From Oceanicella actignis (GTDB lineage: Bacteria; Pseudomonadota; Alphaproteobacteria; Rhodobacterales; Rhodobacteraceae): DNA of 64,000 nucleotides. Made by a program: the position numbers and the translations under genes. Under the pieces are notes generated by a model, which was not told where the DNA came from, did not search any database, and was given only the letters and a program-made list of their open reading frames with translations. The stretch covers positions 1 to 64,000 of the forward strand of contig NZ_VNHJ01000002.1 in assembly GCF_008124525.1 (NCBI RefSeq). Reading direction: 5' to 3'. This document shows, one piece after another, positions 52,444 to 61,665 of this stretch (positions are counted from its first letter, which is position 1; each line of letters starts with the position of its first letter).

Positions 52444-55344
52444 TTATGCCGCCCAGATCTTGCACAGCGTCGCCTTGGTCTCCTGCATCTGGGTGACCGA
52501 GTCGTAGCCGTAGGTCTGCGCCGTGTTGGTGGATTCGCCGAGCACATAGGGGTCGGCGCCCTTGGGGTATTTCGATCTGCGGTCCTCGCCCTGGAACCAG
52601 CCGCCGAAGTGGAACGGCATGAAGGCGACGCCGGCGCCCACGCGCTCGGTGACCATGGCCTTGACCTTGACCTTGCCGCCCTCGGGGCCCTCGACCCACA
52701 CCATCTGACCGTCGCGGATGCCCAGGTCGTTGGCGTCGCGGGTGTTGACCTCGACGAACATGTCCTGCTGCAGCTCGGCCAGCCAGGGGTTCGAGCGGGT
52801 CTCGTCGCCGCCGCCCTCGTATTCCACCAGGCGCCCCGAGGTGAGGATGATCGGGTAGTCCTTCGAGAAGTCCTTCTTCTGGATCGACGCGTAGAGCGTC
52901 GGCAGACGGTAGAACTTGCGGTCCTCGTAGGTCGGATAGTCGGCCACGAGGTCGCGCCGGTTGGTGTAGAGCGGCTCGCGATGCAGCGGCACCGGGTCGG
53001 GGAAGGTCCAGACCACGGCGCGGGCCTTGGCGTTGCCGAAGGGCGCGCACTCGTGCTTGATCGCCACGCGCTGGATGCCGCCCGACAGGTCGGTCTTCCA
53101 GTTGGTCTTGTCGCCGGCGATGCCTTCGATGACCGCGCGCTCCTGATCCGTCAGGTCCTTGTCCCAGCCCAGCTCCTTGAGCATGGCCATGGTGAACTCG
53201 GGATAGCCGTCGCGGATCTCGGACCCGGCCGAGTAGACGCCCTCGGCCAGCAGGCTCTGGCCGTCGCGCTCGACCCCGAAGCGGGCGCGGAAGGTCAGGC
53301 CGCCCTTGCTGACGGGCTTGGACATGTCATACAGGATCGGCGTGCCCGGATGGCCCATCTCGGGCGTGCCCCAGCACGGCCAGGGCAGGCCGTAATACTC
53401 GCCGTCATTGGGCCCGCCCACCGCCTGAAGCGTGGTCCGGTCGAAGGTGTGCTGGTTCTGCATGTGCGAGCGCAGGCGCTCGGGCGACTGGCCGGTGTAG
53501 CCGATGGTCCACATGCCGCGGTTGAACTCGCGGGTGATGTCCTCGACCTTGGGCTCGGGGCCGCGGTCGGTCTCCTGCACCTCGATGTTGCGGAACAGCC
53601 GGTCGGCGAAGCCGAACTTGCGCGCGAACATCGCCATGATGGTGTGGTCGGGCCGGCTCTCGAACAGCGGATCGACGACCTTCTCGCGCCACTGGATCGA
53701 GCGGTTCGACGCGGTGACCGAGCCGTAGGTCTCGAACTGGGTGCAGGCGGGCAGCAGGTAGACGCCGTCCTTGCGGTCGTGCAGCACGGCCGAGACGGTG
53801 GGATAGGGATCGACCACCACCATCAGGTCCAGCTTCTCCATCGCCTTCTTCATCTCGGGAAGGCGGGTCTGCGAGTTGGGGGCGTGGCCCCACAGGACCA
53901 TGGCGCGGACGTTGTCGGGCTGGTCGATGTTCTCCTTGGCCTCGAGCACGCCGTCGATCCAGCGCGAAACCGGGATGCCGGTTTCGTTCATCAGCGGCTT
54001 GTCCTTGCCGTCCTTGCCCTTGAGCGTGGCGAAGCGCGACTTGAGCCAGTCCAGATCCTCGCCCCACACGCGCGCCCAGTGCGCCCAGGCGCCGGCCGAC
54101 AGGCCGTAATAGCCCGGCAGGGTGTGGCTGAGCACGCCAAGGTCCGTCGCGCCCTGCACGTTGTCATGGCCGCGGAAGATGTTCGTGCCGCCGCCGGCCG
54201 TGCCCATGTTGCCCAGCGCCAGCTGCAGGATGCAGTAGGCGCGGGTGTTGTTGTTGCCGTTGGTGTGCTGCGTGCCGCCCATGCACCAGATGACGGTGCC
54301 GGGCCGGTTGTTGACCAGCGTGCGCGCCACGCGCTCGAGCTGCGCGCCGGGCACGCCGGTGACGCGCTCGGTCTCGGCCGGGTTCCACTTGGCCACCTCG
54401 GCGCGGATCTGGTCCATGCCCCACACGCGGGTGCGGATGAACTCCTTGTCCTCCCAGCCGTTCTCGAAGATGTGCCAGAGGATGCCCCAGACCAGCGCCA
54501 CGTCCGAGCCCGGGCGGAAGCGGACGTATTCGTCGGCATGCGCGGCGGTGCGGGTGAAGCGCGGATCGCACACGATCAGCGGCGCGTTGTTGCGCTCCTT
54601 CGCGCGCAGGATGTGCAGCAGCGAGACCGGGTGCGCCTCGGCCGGGTTGCCGCCGATGACGAAGATGGCCTTCGAGTTGTGGATGTCGTTGTAGGAGTTG
54701 GTCATCGCGCCATACCCCCACGTGTTCGCGACGCCCGCGACCGTGGTGGAGTGGCAGATGCGCGCCTGGTGATCGACGTTGTTCGTGCCCCAGTAGGCGG
54801 CGAACTTGCGGAACAGGTAGGCCTGCTCGTTCGAGTGCTTGGCCGAACCCAGCCAGTAGACGCTGTCGGGGCCGCTCTTCTCGCGGATCTCCAGCATCTT
54901 GTCGCCGATCTCGTTGATGGCCTCGTCCCAGCTGATGCGGACCCACTCGCCGTTCACCAGCTTGGTGGGATATTTCAGCCGGCGCTCGCCATGGGCGTGC
55001 TCGCGCACCGAGGCGCCCTTGGCGCAATGGGCGCCCATGTTGAAGGGGCTGTCCCAGCCGGGCTCCTGCCCGACCCAGACGCCGCTCTGCACCTCGGCGA
55101 CCACCGTGCAGCCGACCGAGCAGTGGGTGCAGACGGACTTGATGATCTCGACGTTGTCGGCCGCGGACTGCGCGCGCGCGCGCGTCACGCCGGCGCCCGT
55201 GGCGCCCAGCGCCGCCAGGCCGCCGACCGCCAGACCCGAGCCGCGCAGGAAGCTGCGGCGGTCGATGGATTTCGATGCGATGCGCGACAGGACCGATGCG
55301 GCGCGGGGGCCTTGCGCAACCCCGTCGCTCTTTTTCCTGAGCAT
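52444..55344 (-). CDS. Formate dehydrogenase alpha subunit (Mo/W-bis-MGD, periplasmic)
   Basis: Catalytic subunit of 966 residues, oxidising formate to CO2. Tat signal with RRSFLRG (29-35). The proximal [4Fe-4S] site uses Cys72, Cys75, Cys79 and Cys107 (CTHCSVGC...GAHCAKG). The metal ligand position is Cys197 in DHQARICHSTTVAG, where selenium-containing relatives have selenocysteine; the His after it is kept. MGD-binding segments include NPAEAHPVSLLHILRAK and the C-terminal domain with VEVNTRDANDLGIRDGQM. GGGAG precedes the start. Needs the TorD-type chaperone encoded upstream. Confidence 0.95.
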   Translation of the reverse strand: MLRKKSDGVAQGPRAASVLSRIASKSIDRRSFLRGSGLAVGGLAALGATGAGVTRARAQSAADNVEIIKSVCTHCSVGCTVVAEVQSGVWVGQEPGWDSPFNMGAHCAKGASVREHAHGERRLKYPTKLVNGEWVRISWDEAINEIGDKMLEIREKSGPDSVYWLGSAKHSNEQAYLFRKFAAYWGTNNVDHQARICHSTTVAGVANTWGYGAMTNSYNDIHNSKAIFVIGGNPAEAHPVSLLHILRAKERNNAPLIVCDPRFTRTAAHADEYVRFRPGSDVALVWGILWHIFENGWEDKEFIRTRVWGMDQIRAEVAKWNPAETERVTGVPGAQLERVARTLVNNRPGTVIWCMGGTQHTNGNNNTRAYCILQLALGNMGTAGGGTNIFRGHDNVQGATDLGVLSHTLPGYYGLSAGAWAHWARVWGEDLDWLKSRFATLKGKDGKDKPLMNETGIPVSRWIDGVLEAKENIDQPDNVRAMVLWGHAPNSQTRLPEMKKAMEKLDLMVVVDPYPTVSAVLHDRKDGVYLLPACTQFETYGSVTASNRSIQWREKVVDPLFESRPDHTIMAMFARKFGFADRLFRNIEVQETDRGPEPKVEDITREFNRGMWTIGYTGQSPERLRSHMQNQHTFDRTTLQAVGGPNDGEYYGLPWPCWGTPEMGHPGTPILYDMSKPVSKGGLTFRARFGVERDGQSLLAEGVYSAGSEIRDGYPEFTMAMLKELGWDKDLTDQERAVIEGIAGDKTNWKTDLSGGIQRVAIKHECAPFGNAKARAVVWTFPDPVPLHREPLYTNRRDLVADYPTYEDRKFYRLPTLYASIQKKDFSKDYPIILTSGRLVEYEGGGDETRSNPWLAELQQDMFVEVNTRDANDLGIRDGQMVWVEGPEGGKVKVKAMVTERVGAGVAFMPFHFGGWFQGEDRRSKYPKGADPYVLGESTNTAQTYGYDSVTQMQETKATLCKIWAA

Positions 55345-55491
55345 GGTTCTCTCCCTTGGCTTGACCTTCCTGCGGAAGGCTTGGCTTGCCGGCGCGCGCC
55401 CCGCGTCGCCGGAGCGCCCGGCCCGCGGGCGTCGGGGCCTTTCGCAACCCTTCGCCGCGTCAGCGGGCCGGACGGATGAGCGCTGGCGCGC

Positions 55492-55677
55492 TCAGAAACG
55501 CGCCGAGCGCAGGTATTTCTCGACGTGTTCGGTCCGGCGCAGCCCGGCCGGCGCCTTGGCGGGCGCGGCGGCCTTTGCTGCGGCGGGGGCGACCACGGCC
55601 GCCGCGGCGGCCGGCGCGGCCGCCCCCGCCAGCTTCAGGAAGTCGCGCCTGGTCGCGGCGGCGTCTTTCTTGCTCAT
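55492..55677 (-). CDS. Formate dehydrogenase region Tat-target peptide (FdhX-like)
   Basis: 61 residues. Tat motif TRRDFLKLAGAA (9-20), an Ala-rich stretch, then the conserved tail RRTEHVEKYLRSARF. These features define the small TAT-target family found next to periplasmic formate dehydrogenases. Function unproven; it may assist export or assembly. GGAGG lies 5 bases before the ATG. Between the chaperone and alpha genes. Confidence 0.88.
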   Translation of the reverse strand: MSKKDAAATRRDFLKLAGAAAPAAAAAVVAPAAAKAAAPAKAPAGLRRTEHVEKYLRSARF

Positions 55678-55724
55678 CCTTTCCTCCCATCATGAACCGC
55701 GACGAGCGGTCCGGTTTCGCGCGC

Positions 55725-56342
55725 TCAGCCCTCGAGGCGGAAGGCCTCGCGCTCGATCTGCATGAAGGTGCGGCCCAGAAGGCCCACCGGCGCATAGAGC
55801 GCCGACGACTCGGCGCCCTCGAGATCGGTGAAGAAGTGTTCGGCCCAGGGGGCCAGATGCGCGTTGAAGAAGTCGCGCTGCGTGCGCAGATCGGCCGGCG
55901 CGCCATAGGCGCCGCGGATCAGGCCCGCCATCATCTCGCACAGCGAGGCGATGTTGTCCTCGGGCTCGAACACGCCCTCGGCGCGGGCGATGCCCAGACG
56001 GGTCATGTCCGCGCGCAGCCGCGCCAGCGGCTTTTCGTTCAGGAACCCCGTCATGTAATACGAGCCATAGGGCAGCAGCTCGCCCCGGCCGACGCCGATG
56101 AACAGGGCGTCGAACTCGCGCCGGGCCGAGGTTTCGGTCGCCGCGCGCGCAAGACGGGCCAGCGCCGTCACGGCGCGGCCCACGGGGGTGTCGTCGCCCT
56201 CGAGCCCGGCGGCGCGGTCCAGAAGATCGCGCGAGGGGGGACGCGCCAGCAGCGCGGCGAGAAAGCCGTAGAGGTCCGCGCGCAGCAAATCCTCGGGCGC
56301 GGGGGCGTGCGGCGTCTGCGCGGTTTGGCCGGATGTCGACAT
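55725..56342 (-). CDS. TorD/DmsD-family cytoplasmic chaperone
   Basis: 205 residues. TorD-fold protein that proofreads Tat signals and keeps molybdoenzymes open for cofactor insertion. EDLLRADLYGFLAALLARPP at the N-terminus, FDALFIGVGRGELLPYGSYY and EPEDNIASLCEMMAGLIRG in the middle, and FFNAHLAPWAEHFFTDLEGA at the C-terminus are characteristic. It should serve the formate dehydrogenase alpha subunit encoded just downstream. Confidence 0.9.
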   Translation of the reverse strand: MSTSGQTAQTPHAPAPEDLLRADLYGFLAALLARPPSRDLLDRAAGLEGDDTPVGRAVTALARLARAATETSARREFDALFIGVGRGELLPYGSYYMTGFLNEKPLARLRADMTRLGIARAEGVFEPEDNIASLCEMMAGLIRGAYGAPADLRTQRDFFNAHLAPWAEHFFTDLEGAESSALYAPVGLLGRTFMQIEREAFRLEG

Positions 56343-56459
56343 GTCCTCCCCAGGCGTCGGTTTCAGGCAGCATCCAGTAAGCGCCAGGCGCGCCGCAATG
56401 TCGATCCGTTCGATGGTCGGATGAGGGACGTTTTCATCAGGCGGCGCCCCGCCTCGCGC

Positions 56460-56511
56460 GGCGGACTCGCGTGGCGGACTTGCGTGGCGGACTGGCGTGG
56501 CGGACTCGGGC
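56460..56511. repeat. Four tandem 13-bp repeats
   Basis: The unit GGCGGACTCGCGT and variants is repeated four times (56460, 56473, 56486, 56499) with changes only at positions 9, 11, 12 and 13. It lies in the 180-bp gap between the chaperone start and the DUF3306 stop. No inverted symmetry is clear. A minisatellite that may vary between strains. Confidence 0.8.
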
Positions 56512-56522
56512 GGCGGGGCGGG

Positions 56523-57461
56523 TCAGCCGCGGGGGTCGGCGCCGCCCGGCTCGTCGTCGAAGACGAAGCGCATGCGCGGGCGCGGCCGGGCCGGCGTCGC
56601 GTCGCGGGCGGCGTCGAAGCGCGCGGGGGCGCCGCCGGCGGCGGCGGCGTCGGCTGCAGCGTCGTCGGCCGAGGCGCCATGGGCGGGGGCGGTTCTTGCG
56701 GCGTCGGATCGGGCCAGGCCCGCCGCCGGGCCCGAGTCCGGCGCGGGCCGGGGCGCGAGGGCCGCATCCTCGGGCTGCCGCGCGGCCCGAGAGGGCGCGT
56801 CATCGCGCGCGTCGTCGGGCGCGTCGTCATGTGCATGGCGGGGCGAGACGGCGCGCCCGGCGGCGTCGCCTGAAGCGGGCGCGGTCTCGGGCTCCGACCC
56901 GGTGGCGGCCGCGCCCGCCTCGGCGGCCGGGCGCGGGTCTGGCCGCGGCGCCTCGGGCGAGTCGCTCTCCCACGCCGCGGCAAGCCCCCTGCCGACCTGG
57001 TAGATCGTGGACACCGCGCCGGCGCCCACGGCCCGGTCGGTGAAATCCTCGGCGTAGTCGAGCAGTCCGTCCGGGGCGCCCAGGCCCGGCTTGGCCCGCC
57101 ACAGCGCGCGCAGCGCGCGCCTGCGCAGCGATTCGGGCGCGTCGGCGCGCAGGAAGGCCGAGAAATCGCCCTCGGGGCCCAGCGTTTCCGGGGCGGGCAG
57201 GTTCAGGCGGGCCAGGGCCTCTTCGTCGCTTTCCTCGCGCCCGGGCGCGCCGGCCTCGCCGCCTTCGGGGGCGGGCCTGGCGCCGGGCGAGCGGGCCTGA
57301 GGCGTTGGCGCGGCCTCGGGCGGCGCGGGGTGTGCGGGGCCCTCGGCGCGTTCGGCGGGGGGCGCGGGCGGCTTGGCCTCGCGCGGGGCGGCGGCGCGGC
57401 GTTTGCGCGCCGACCAGCGGGCCAGGAACCCGTCGGGGCGGTCGCTGTCGGGCGGGGTCAT
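56523..57461 (-). CDS. DUF3306 family protein
   Basis: 312 residues. Starts with DRPDGFLARWSARKRRA, the DUF3306 opening. The conserved core (about 85-160) has LARLNLPAPETLGPEGDFSAFL, RRRALRALWRAKP and DGLLDYAEDFTD in parts. The C-terminal half is acidic, Ala/Asp-rich and disordered, with DDAPDD-type repeats and a closing RPRMRFVFDDEPGG. Found with formate dehydrogenase genes in many alpha- and betaproteobacteria; role unknown. Start overlaps the DUF3305 stop (ATGA). Confidence 0.85.
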   Translation of the reverse strand: MTPPDSDRPDGFLARWSARKRRAAAPREAKPPAPPAERAEGPAHPAPPEAAPTPQARSPGARPAPEGGEAGAPGREESDEEALARLNLPAPETLGPEGDFSAFLRADAPESLRRRALRALWRAKPGLGAPDGLLDYAEDFTDRAVGAGAVSTIYQVGRGLAAAWESDSPEAPRPDPRPAAEAGAAATGSEPETAPASGDAAGRAVSPRHAHDDAPDDARDDAPSRAARQPEDAALAPRPAPDSGPAAGLARSDAARTAPAHGASADDAAADAAAAGGAPARFDAARDATPARPRPRMRFVFDDEPGGADPRG

Positions 57462-58039
57462 TCGCTTTCGTCTCCGGGGGTCAGGCGGGGCTTGACCTGC
57501 GCGGGCGCGCGGTAGACGTCGGCGGGCTGGCGGATGCGCGGATCGCCCACGCCCTGCGCGGCGCCGGCCGGGCGCGCCTTGTCGCGGCGGCGCTTGACGA
57601 AGGGCGTCTCGCGGTGATGCGCGGCGCAGAAGGCGCGCACGAACTCGGCCAGCGCCGGGGGCATGGGCGCCGGCTCGACCAGCTCGTCGCCGCCGTCCTG
57701 GTGGTCCTGCGCCTCGTAGGCCGAGGCGGTGACCGCATGCACGCGCCACTCATGCGGGGCGTCGGGGTCCTCTTCGGGGCGCAGGATCACGAAAGCCGTC
57801 GGCTGGGCCATGTTCAGCGAGACCATGTAGGCCTCGGCGTCGGCGCGGTGCAGCTCCATGTCCACCGTGGCCGCATGGTATTCGACCGCCTCGCCCTCGC
57901 GCCGCAGCTCGCGCCAATCGGCCGGGCCGGCGCCGGGCAGGAGCGCCGCGACGCGCCAGTTCCAGCGCGCCCAGCGGGTGGCGCCGGGGGTGCGGCGCAG
58001 GACGACGCCGACGGGAATGGTGGCGGCGGGCGTGGTCAA
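57458..58039 (-). CDS. DUF3305 family protein
   Basis: 193 residues. Family blocks are IPVGVVLRRTPGATRWARWNW (in part), ALLPGAGPADWRELRREGE and ELHRADAEAYMVSLNMAQP. ALAEFVRAFCAAHHRETPFVKRRR near the C-terminus is also conserved. Start is probably TTG at 58039, with GGAGG 8 bases upstream; no in-frame ATG exists near the homologous start. First gene of the leftward formate dehydrogenase run; always near DUF3306 and the multi-cluster ferredoxin in relatives. Function unknown. Confidence 0.85.
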   Translation of the reverse strand: MTTPAATIPVGVVLRRTPGATRWARWNWRVAALLPGAGPADWRELRREGEAVEYHAATVDMELHRADAEAYMVSLNMAQPTAFVILRPEEDPDAPHEWRVHAVTASAYEAQDHQDGGDELVEPAPMPPALAEFVRAFCAAHHRETPFVKRRRDKARPAGAAQGVGDPRIRQPADVYRAPAQVKPRLTPGDESE

Positions 58040-58171
58040 TTTTCCATCCTCCGGCGGGCGCGGGGCGTTTGCGCCCTTGCCGCGGCGGGCTGCGCGGCTA
58101 GGCTGCGGGTCGAGGATAGCCGGTTCGGCGCGCCTGTCCATGGGGCGCCGCAGCGAAAGGGAGAGGACCGC

Positions 58172-60175
58172 ATGCCCCAGTTCGACGCCTTGCTTGTGTG
58201 CGACTGCGCGGGCAGCATGAGGCTGAACCCCGACGCGCTGGCCGATGCGGCCGGCGTGCCGCGCGAGCGCACGCGGGCATGCTCGCGCCTGTGCACGGCC
58301 GAGCTGGACGCGGCGCGCGAGGCGCTCGGGAGCGGCGCGACGCTGATCGCCTGCGGCCAGATGGCGGGCCTGTTCCACGATCTGGCGGCCGAGCTGGGCG
58401 CGGAGGAGCGGCTGACCTGCGTCGACATCCGCGATCGCGCCGGCTGGACCGATGCGGGCGATCCCACGCCCAAGCAGGCCGCCTTGCTGGCCGAGGCCGC
58501 CCTGGACGCGCCGCCCATGCCGGCGATGGACGTGCGCTCGGACGGCGTGTGCCTGGTGCTGGCCGGCGCCCGCCCCGAACCCGCGCTCGAGGCCGCGCGG
58601 CTTCTGGCGCCGAGCCTGTCGGTGACCGTGATCGCCGAGGCCGCGCCCGATCTTGCCGCCCCGCCCGAGGGGTTCGAGCTGGCGCTGGGGCGGCTGCGCG
58701 CGGCGCGCGGCGCGCTGGGCGGGTTCGAGGTGACGATCGACGGGTTCGCGCCGCTCGATCCCGCCGGGCGCGGCGCGCCGCGTTTCGGCCAGCCGCGCGA
58801 CGGCGCCCGCTCGGGCTGCGACGTGATCGTGGACCTGCGCGGCGGCGCGCCGGCCTTTCCCGCGCCCGACAAGCGCGACGGCTATGTGCGCGTCGATCCG
58901 GCCGAGCCGGGCGCCGCGGCGCGCGCGGCCCTGGAGGCGGGGCAGCTGCGCGGCGAGTTCGAGAAGACCCTGCACATCCGCTTCGACCCGATGCTCTGCG
59001 CCCACTCGCGCGCGCGCAAGCCGGGCTGCTCGCGCTGTCTCGAGGTCTGCCCGACCGGCGCCATCCAGCCCGCCGGCGACGCGGTCTCGATCGATCCGAT
59101 GGTCTGCGCGGGCTGCGGCGCATGCGCGGCGGTCTGTCCCTCGGGGGCGGCCAGCTACGACGCGCCCCCCGTCGCCCATCTTTTCGCGCGGCTGCGCACG
59201 CTGGCCTCGGCCTGGCGCGCCGCGGCGGGGCCGGGGGGCGGCGCGCCGCGGGTCCTGTTTCACGACGCCTGGGGCGCCGAGATGATCGCCCTGTCGGCCC
59301 GCTTCGGCCGCGGCCTGCCGGCCGACGTGATCCCGGTCGAGGTTCCCGAGGTCGAAGGCGTGGGACATGCCGAGCTGATGGCGGCGCTGGGCTCGGGCTT
59401 CGCGCAGGCGCTGATCCTGGCCGGCCCGCGGACCGAGCGCGCGGCGCTTGCGCCGCAGCTGGCGCTGACCCGCGCCCTGCTGCGCGGCGCGCGAAGCGAC
59501 GAGGAGCGCGCGGGGCTGATCGAACCGGCCGACCCCGACGCGCTCGAGGCCGCGCTGCGCGCCCCCGCGCCGCCGCCGCATGGCGCGGCGCCGATCATGG
59601 CGCTGGGCGGCCGGCGCGAGGTCGCGCGCCTTGCCGTCGCCGCCCTTGCGGGCGATCCGCCGCCCGAGCCTTTCGCCCTGCCCGCGGGCGCGCCCTATGG
59701 CGCGGTCGAGGTGAACGCCGACGCCTGCACGCTGTGCCTCGCATGCGTGTCGCTGTGCCCGGTCGGCGCGCTGGGCGACAATCCCGACCGCCCGCAGCTG
59801 CGCTTTCAGGAGGCCGCGTGCCTGCAATGCGGCATCTGCGCCGCGACCTGTCCCGAATCGGCCATCACGCTGGTTCCGCGCTTCGACCCGCGCCCGCAGG
59901 CCCTGTCGGCAAGGGTGCTGCACGAGGAGGAACCCTTCGAATGCGTCGAGTGCGGCAAGCCCTTCGGCGTGCGCTCGACCATCGAGCGGATCGCCGCGAA
60001 GCTCGAGGGCAAGCACTGGCTCTACGCCAACCCCGAGGCCGGGCGGATGATCCGCATGTGCGACGATTGCCGCGTGCGCGCGCAGTTCCACGCCAGGGAC
60101 AACCCCTTTGCGCTGGGCGCGCCGCGCCGCCCGCGCACCACCGACGACTATCTGTCCGCCGATGACGAGGACTGA
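58172..60175 (+). CDS. Multi-[4Fe-4S] ferredoxin-type protein of formate dehydrogenase loci
   Basis: 667 residues, cytoplasmic. The N-terminal 260 residues contain CDCAGSM and CSRLC Cys pairs. Four cubane motifs follow: CSRCLEVCPTG (about 285), CAGCGACAAVCPSG (about 311), CTLCLACVSLCPVG (about 519), CLQCGICAATCPES (about 550). The C-terminus has two CxxC pairs (CVEC about 591, CDDC about 630) that could hold zinc or a further cluster. It looks like a dedicated electron carrier or Fe-S donor. Divergent from DUF3305; first gene of the rightward run. GGGAGAGGA precedes ATG 58172. Confidence 0.87.
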   Translation: MPQFDALLVCDCAGSMRLNPDALADAAGVPRERTRACSRLCTAELDAAREALGSGATLIACGQMAGLFHDLAAELGAEERLTCVDIRDRAGWTDAGDPTPKQAALLAEAALDAPPMPAMDVRSDGVCLVLAGARPEPALEAARLLAPSLSVTVIAEAAPDLAAPPEGFELALGRLRAARGALGGFEVTIDGFAPLDPAGRGAPRFGQPRDGARSGCDVIVDLRGGAPAFPAPDKRDGYVRVDPAEPGAAARAALEAGQLRGEFEKTLHIRFDPMLCAHSRARKPGCSRCLEVCPTGAIQPAGDAVSIDPMVCAGCGACAAVCPSGAASYDAPPVAHLFARLRTLASAWRAAAGPGGGAPRVLFHDAWGAEMIALSARFGRGLPADVIPVEVPEVEGVGHAELMAALGSGFAQALILAGPRTERAALAPQLALTRALLRGARSDEERAGLIEPADPDALEAALRAPAPPPHGAAPIMALGGRREVARLAVAALAGDPPPEPFALPAGAPYGAVEVNADACTLCLACVSLCPVGALGDNPDRPQLRFQEAACLQCGICAATCPESAITLVPRFDPRPQALSARVLHEEEPFECVECGKPFGVRSTIERIAAKLEGKHWLYANPEAGRMIRMCDDCRVRAQFHARDNPFALGAPRRPRTTDDYLSADDED

Positions 60176-60211
60176 GCGCCCGCCATCCCGACCCCCCAGC
60201 AAGGAGGCTCC

Positions 60212-60418
60212 ATGACCGAAGACAGCTTCGACACGTCCCTGCGCAAGTTTCTCAAGACCGTCGGCGTCACCTCGCAGCAGCGCATCGAGCAGGCCGTGCG
60301 CGAGGCCCGCGCGCGCGGCCAGCTGCCGCCGGCGCTGCGCGCGCGCATGACGCTGCGCGTCGAGGAGCTGGGCCTTGAGCACGTCGTCGAGGGCGAGATT
60401 CGTCTGGACGAGGCATGA
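60212..60418 (+). CDS. DUF6494-like small protein
   Basis: 68 residues, soluble and mostly helical. The strong AAGGAGG ribosome site and the ATGA overlap with mrp support it as real. The conserved core is FLKTVGVTSQQRIEQAVREA and RMTLRVEELGLEHVVEGEI (parts). Family assignment is from recognition of this pattern beside formate dehydrogenase mrp genes. Function unknown. Confidence 0.78.
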   Translation: MTEDSFDTSLRKFLKTVGVTSQQRIEQAVREARARGQLPPALRARMTLRVEELGLEHVVEGEIRLDEA

Positions 60419-61665
60419 GCATGTCCGCCGACCGACCCGACTCCCGCCCCGACGATGCGGCCTTGCGCGAGGCGGCGCTGCAGGCGCTGTCGCGCGTGGC
60501 CGACCCGGCTGACGGAACCGACCTCGTATCCGCCGGGCGCGTGCAGGGGCTGAGCGTGCGCGACGCCGTCGCCCGCTTCGCCATCGAGGCCGATCCCGCC
60601 CGCGCCGCCGCGCTCGAGCCGCTGCGCCGCGCCGCCGAAGAGGCCGTGCGCGCCGTTCCGGGAATGGCGGGCGCGCTGGCCGTGCTGACCGCGCATGCCG
60701 AACCCGGCGCCGCCCGCCCGGCGCGCTCCGCGGCCGCGCCCCGTCCCGCCGCGCCCGATCCCGCCGCGCCCGATCCCGCCGCGTCTCGACCAGCCGCCGC
60801 GTCCGCCTCGGCCCCGCCGCCCGACCTGCGCGGCGCGCGTCCCGATGCGCGCGCCCCGGCGCAGGCGCCCGGACCCGCGCCCATGCCCGGCGTCGGCGCG
60901 GTGGTGGCGGTGGCCTCGGGCAAGGGCGGCGTCGGCAAGTCCACCGTCGCGGCCAACCTCGCCGTCGCGCTGGCGGCGCGCGGGCTGCGCGTGGGGCTGC
61001 TGGACGCCGACGTCTACGGCCCCAGCCAGCCGCGCATGCTGGGCGTGTCGGGCCGGCCCTCGAGCCCGGACGGCAAGACGATCCTGCCGCTGCGCAATCA
61101 TGGCGTGACGATGATGTCCATCGGCCTGATGACCCCCGAGGACCAGGCCGTGATCTGGCGCGGCCCCATGCTGATGGGCGCGTTGCAGCAGATGCTGGGG
61201 CAGGTGGCCTGGGGGCGGCTCGACGTTCTGCTGGTGGACCTGCCGCCGGGCACGGGCGACGTGCAGATGACCCTGTGCCAGAAGGTGCGCGTGGCCGGCG
61301 CGGTGATCGTCTCGACCCCCCAGGACATCGCGCTGATCGACGCGCGCAAGGGCATCGACATGTTCCGCCGCATGCAGGTCCCCATCCTTGGCGTGATCGA
61401 GAACATGGCCGCCTTCGTGTGCGACGGCTGCGGCAAGGTGCACCACCCCTTCGGCCATGGCGGCGCGCGCGCCGAGGCCGAGAAGCTGGGCGCGCCCTTC
61501 CTGGGCGAGATCCCGCTCGACCTGGCGATCCGCACGGCCGCCGACGGCGGCGCGCCGATCGTCGTCCAGGCCCCCGAAAGCCCGCAGGCGCGCGCCTTCG
61601 CCGATGTCGCCGCGGCGCTGGCCGATGCGTTGCGCGATCCGGCCGGCGCGCCGGAGGGCGCATGA
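60415..61665 (+). CDS. mrp: Mrp/NBP35-family Fe-S carrier P-loop ATPase
   Basis: 416 residues. N-terminal MIP18-like (DUF59) domain (about 15-92), a Pro/Ala linker (about 95-158) with PAAPD repeats, then the ATPase domain with GKGGVGKST at 169-177 and LLVDLPPGTGD. Cys336 and Cys339 (CDGC) form the dimer-bridging Fe-S site. The family carries and transfers Fe-S clusters. Its place between the ferredoxin-like protein and the ligase-like protein suggests a cluster-supply role for the formate dehydrogenase module. ATG at 60415 overlaps DUF6494; 60421 is an alternative. Confidence 0.92.
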   Translation: MSMSADRPDSRPDDAALREAALQALSRVADPADGTDLVSAGRVQGLSVRDAVARFAIEADPARAAALEPLRRAAEEAVRAVPGMAGALAVLTAHAEPGAARPARSAAAPRPAAPDPAAPDPAASRPAAASASAPPPDLRGARPDARAPAQAPGPAPMPGVGAVVAVASGKGGVGKSTVAANLAVALAARGLRVGLLDADVYGPSQPRMLGVSGRPSSPDGKTILPLRNHGVTMMSIGLMTPEDQAVIWRGPMLMGALQQMLGQVAWGRLDVLLVDLPPGTGDVQMTLCQKVRVAGAVIVSTPQDIALIDARKGIDMFRRMQVPILGVIENMAAFVCDGCGKVHHPFGHGGARAEAEKLGAPFLGEIPLDLAIRTAADGGAPIVVQAPESPQARAFADVAAALADALRDPAGAPEGA

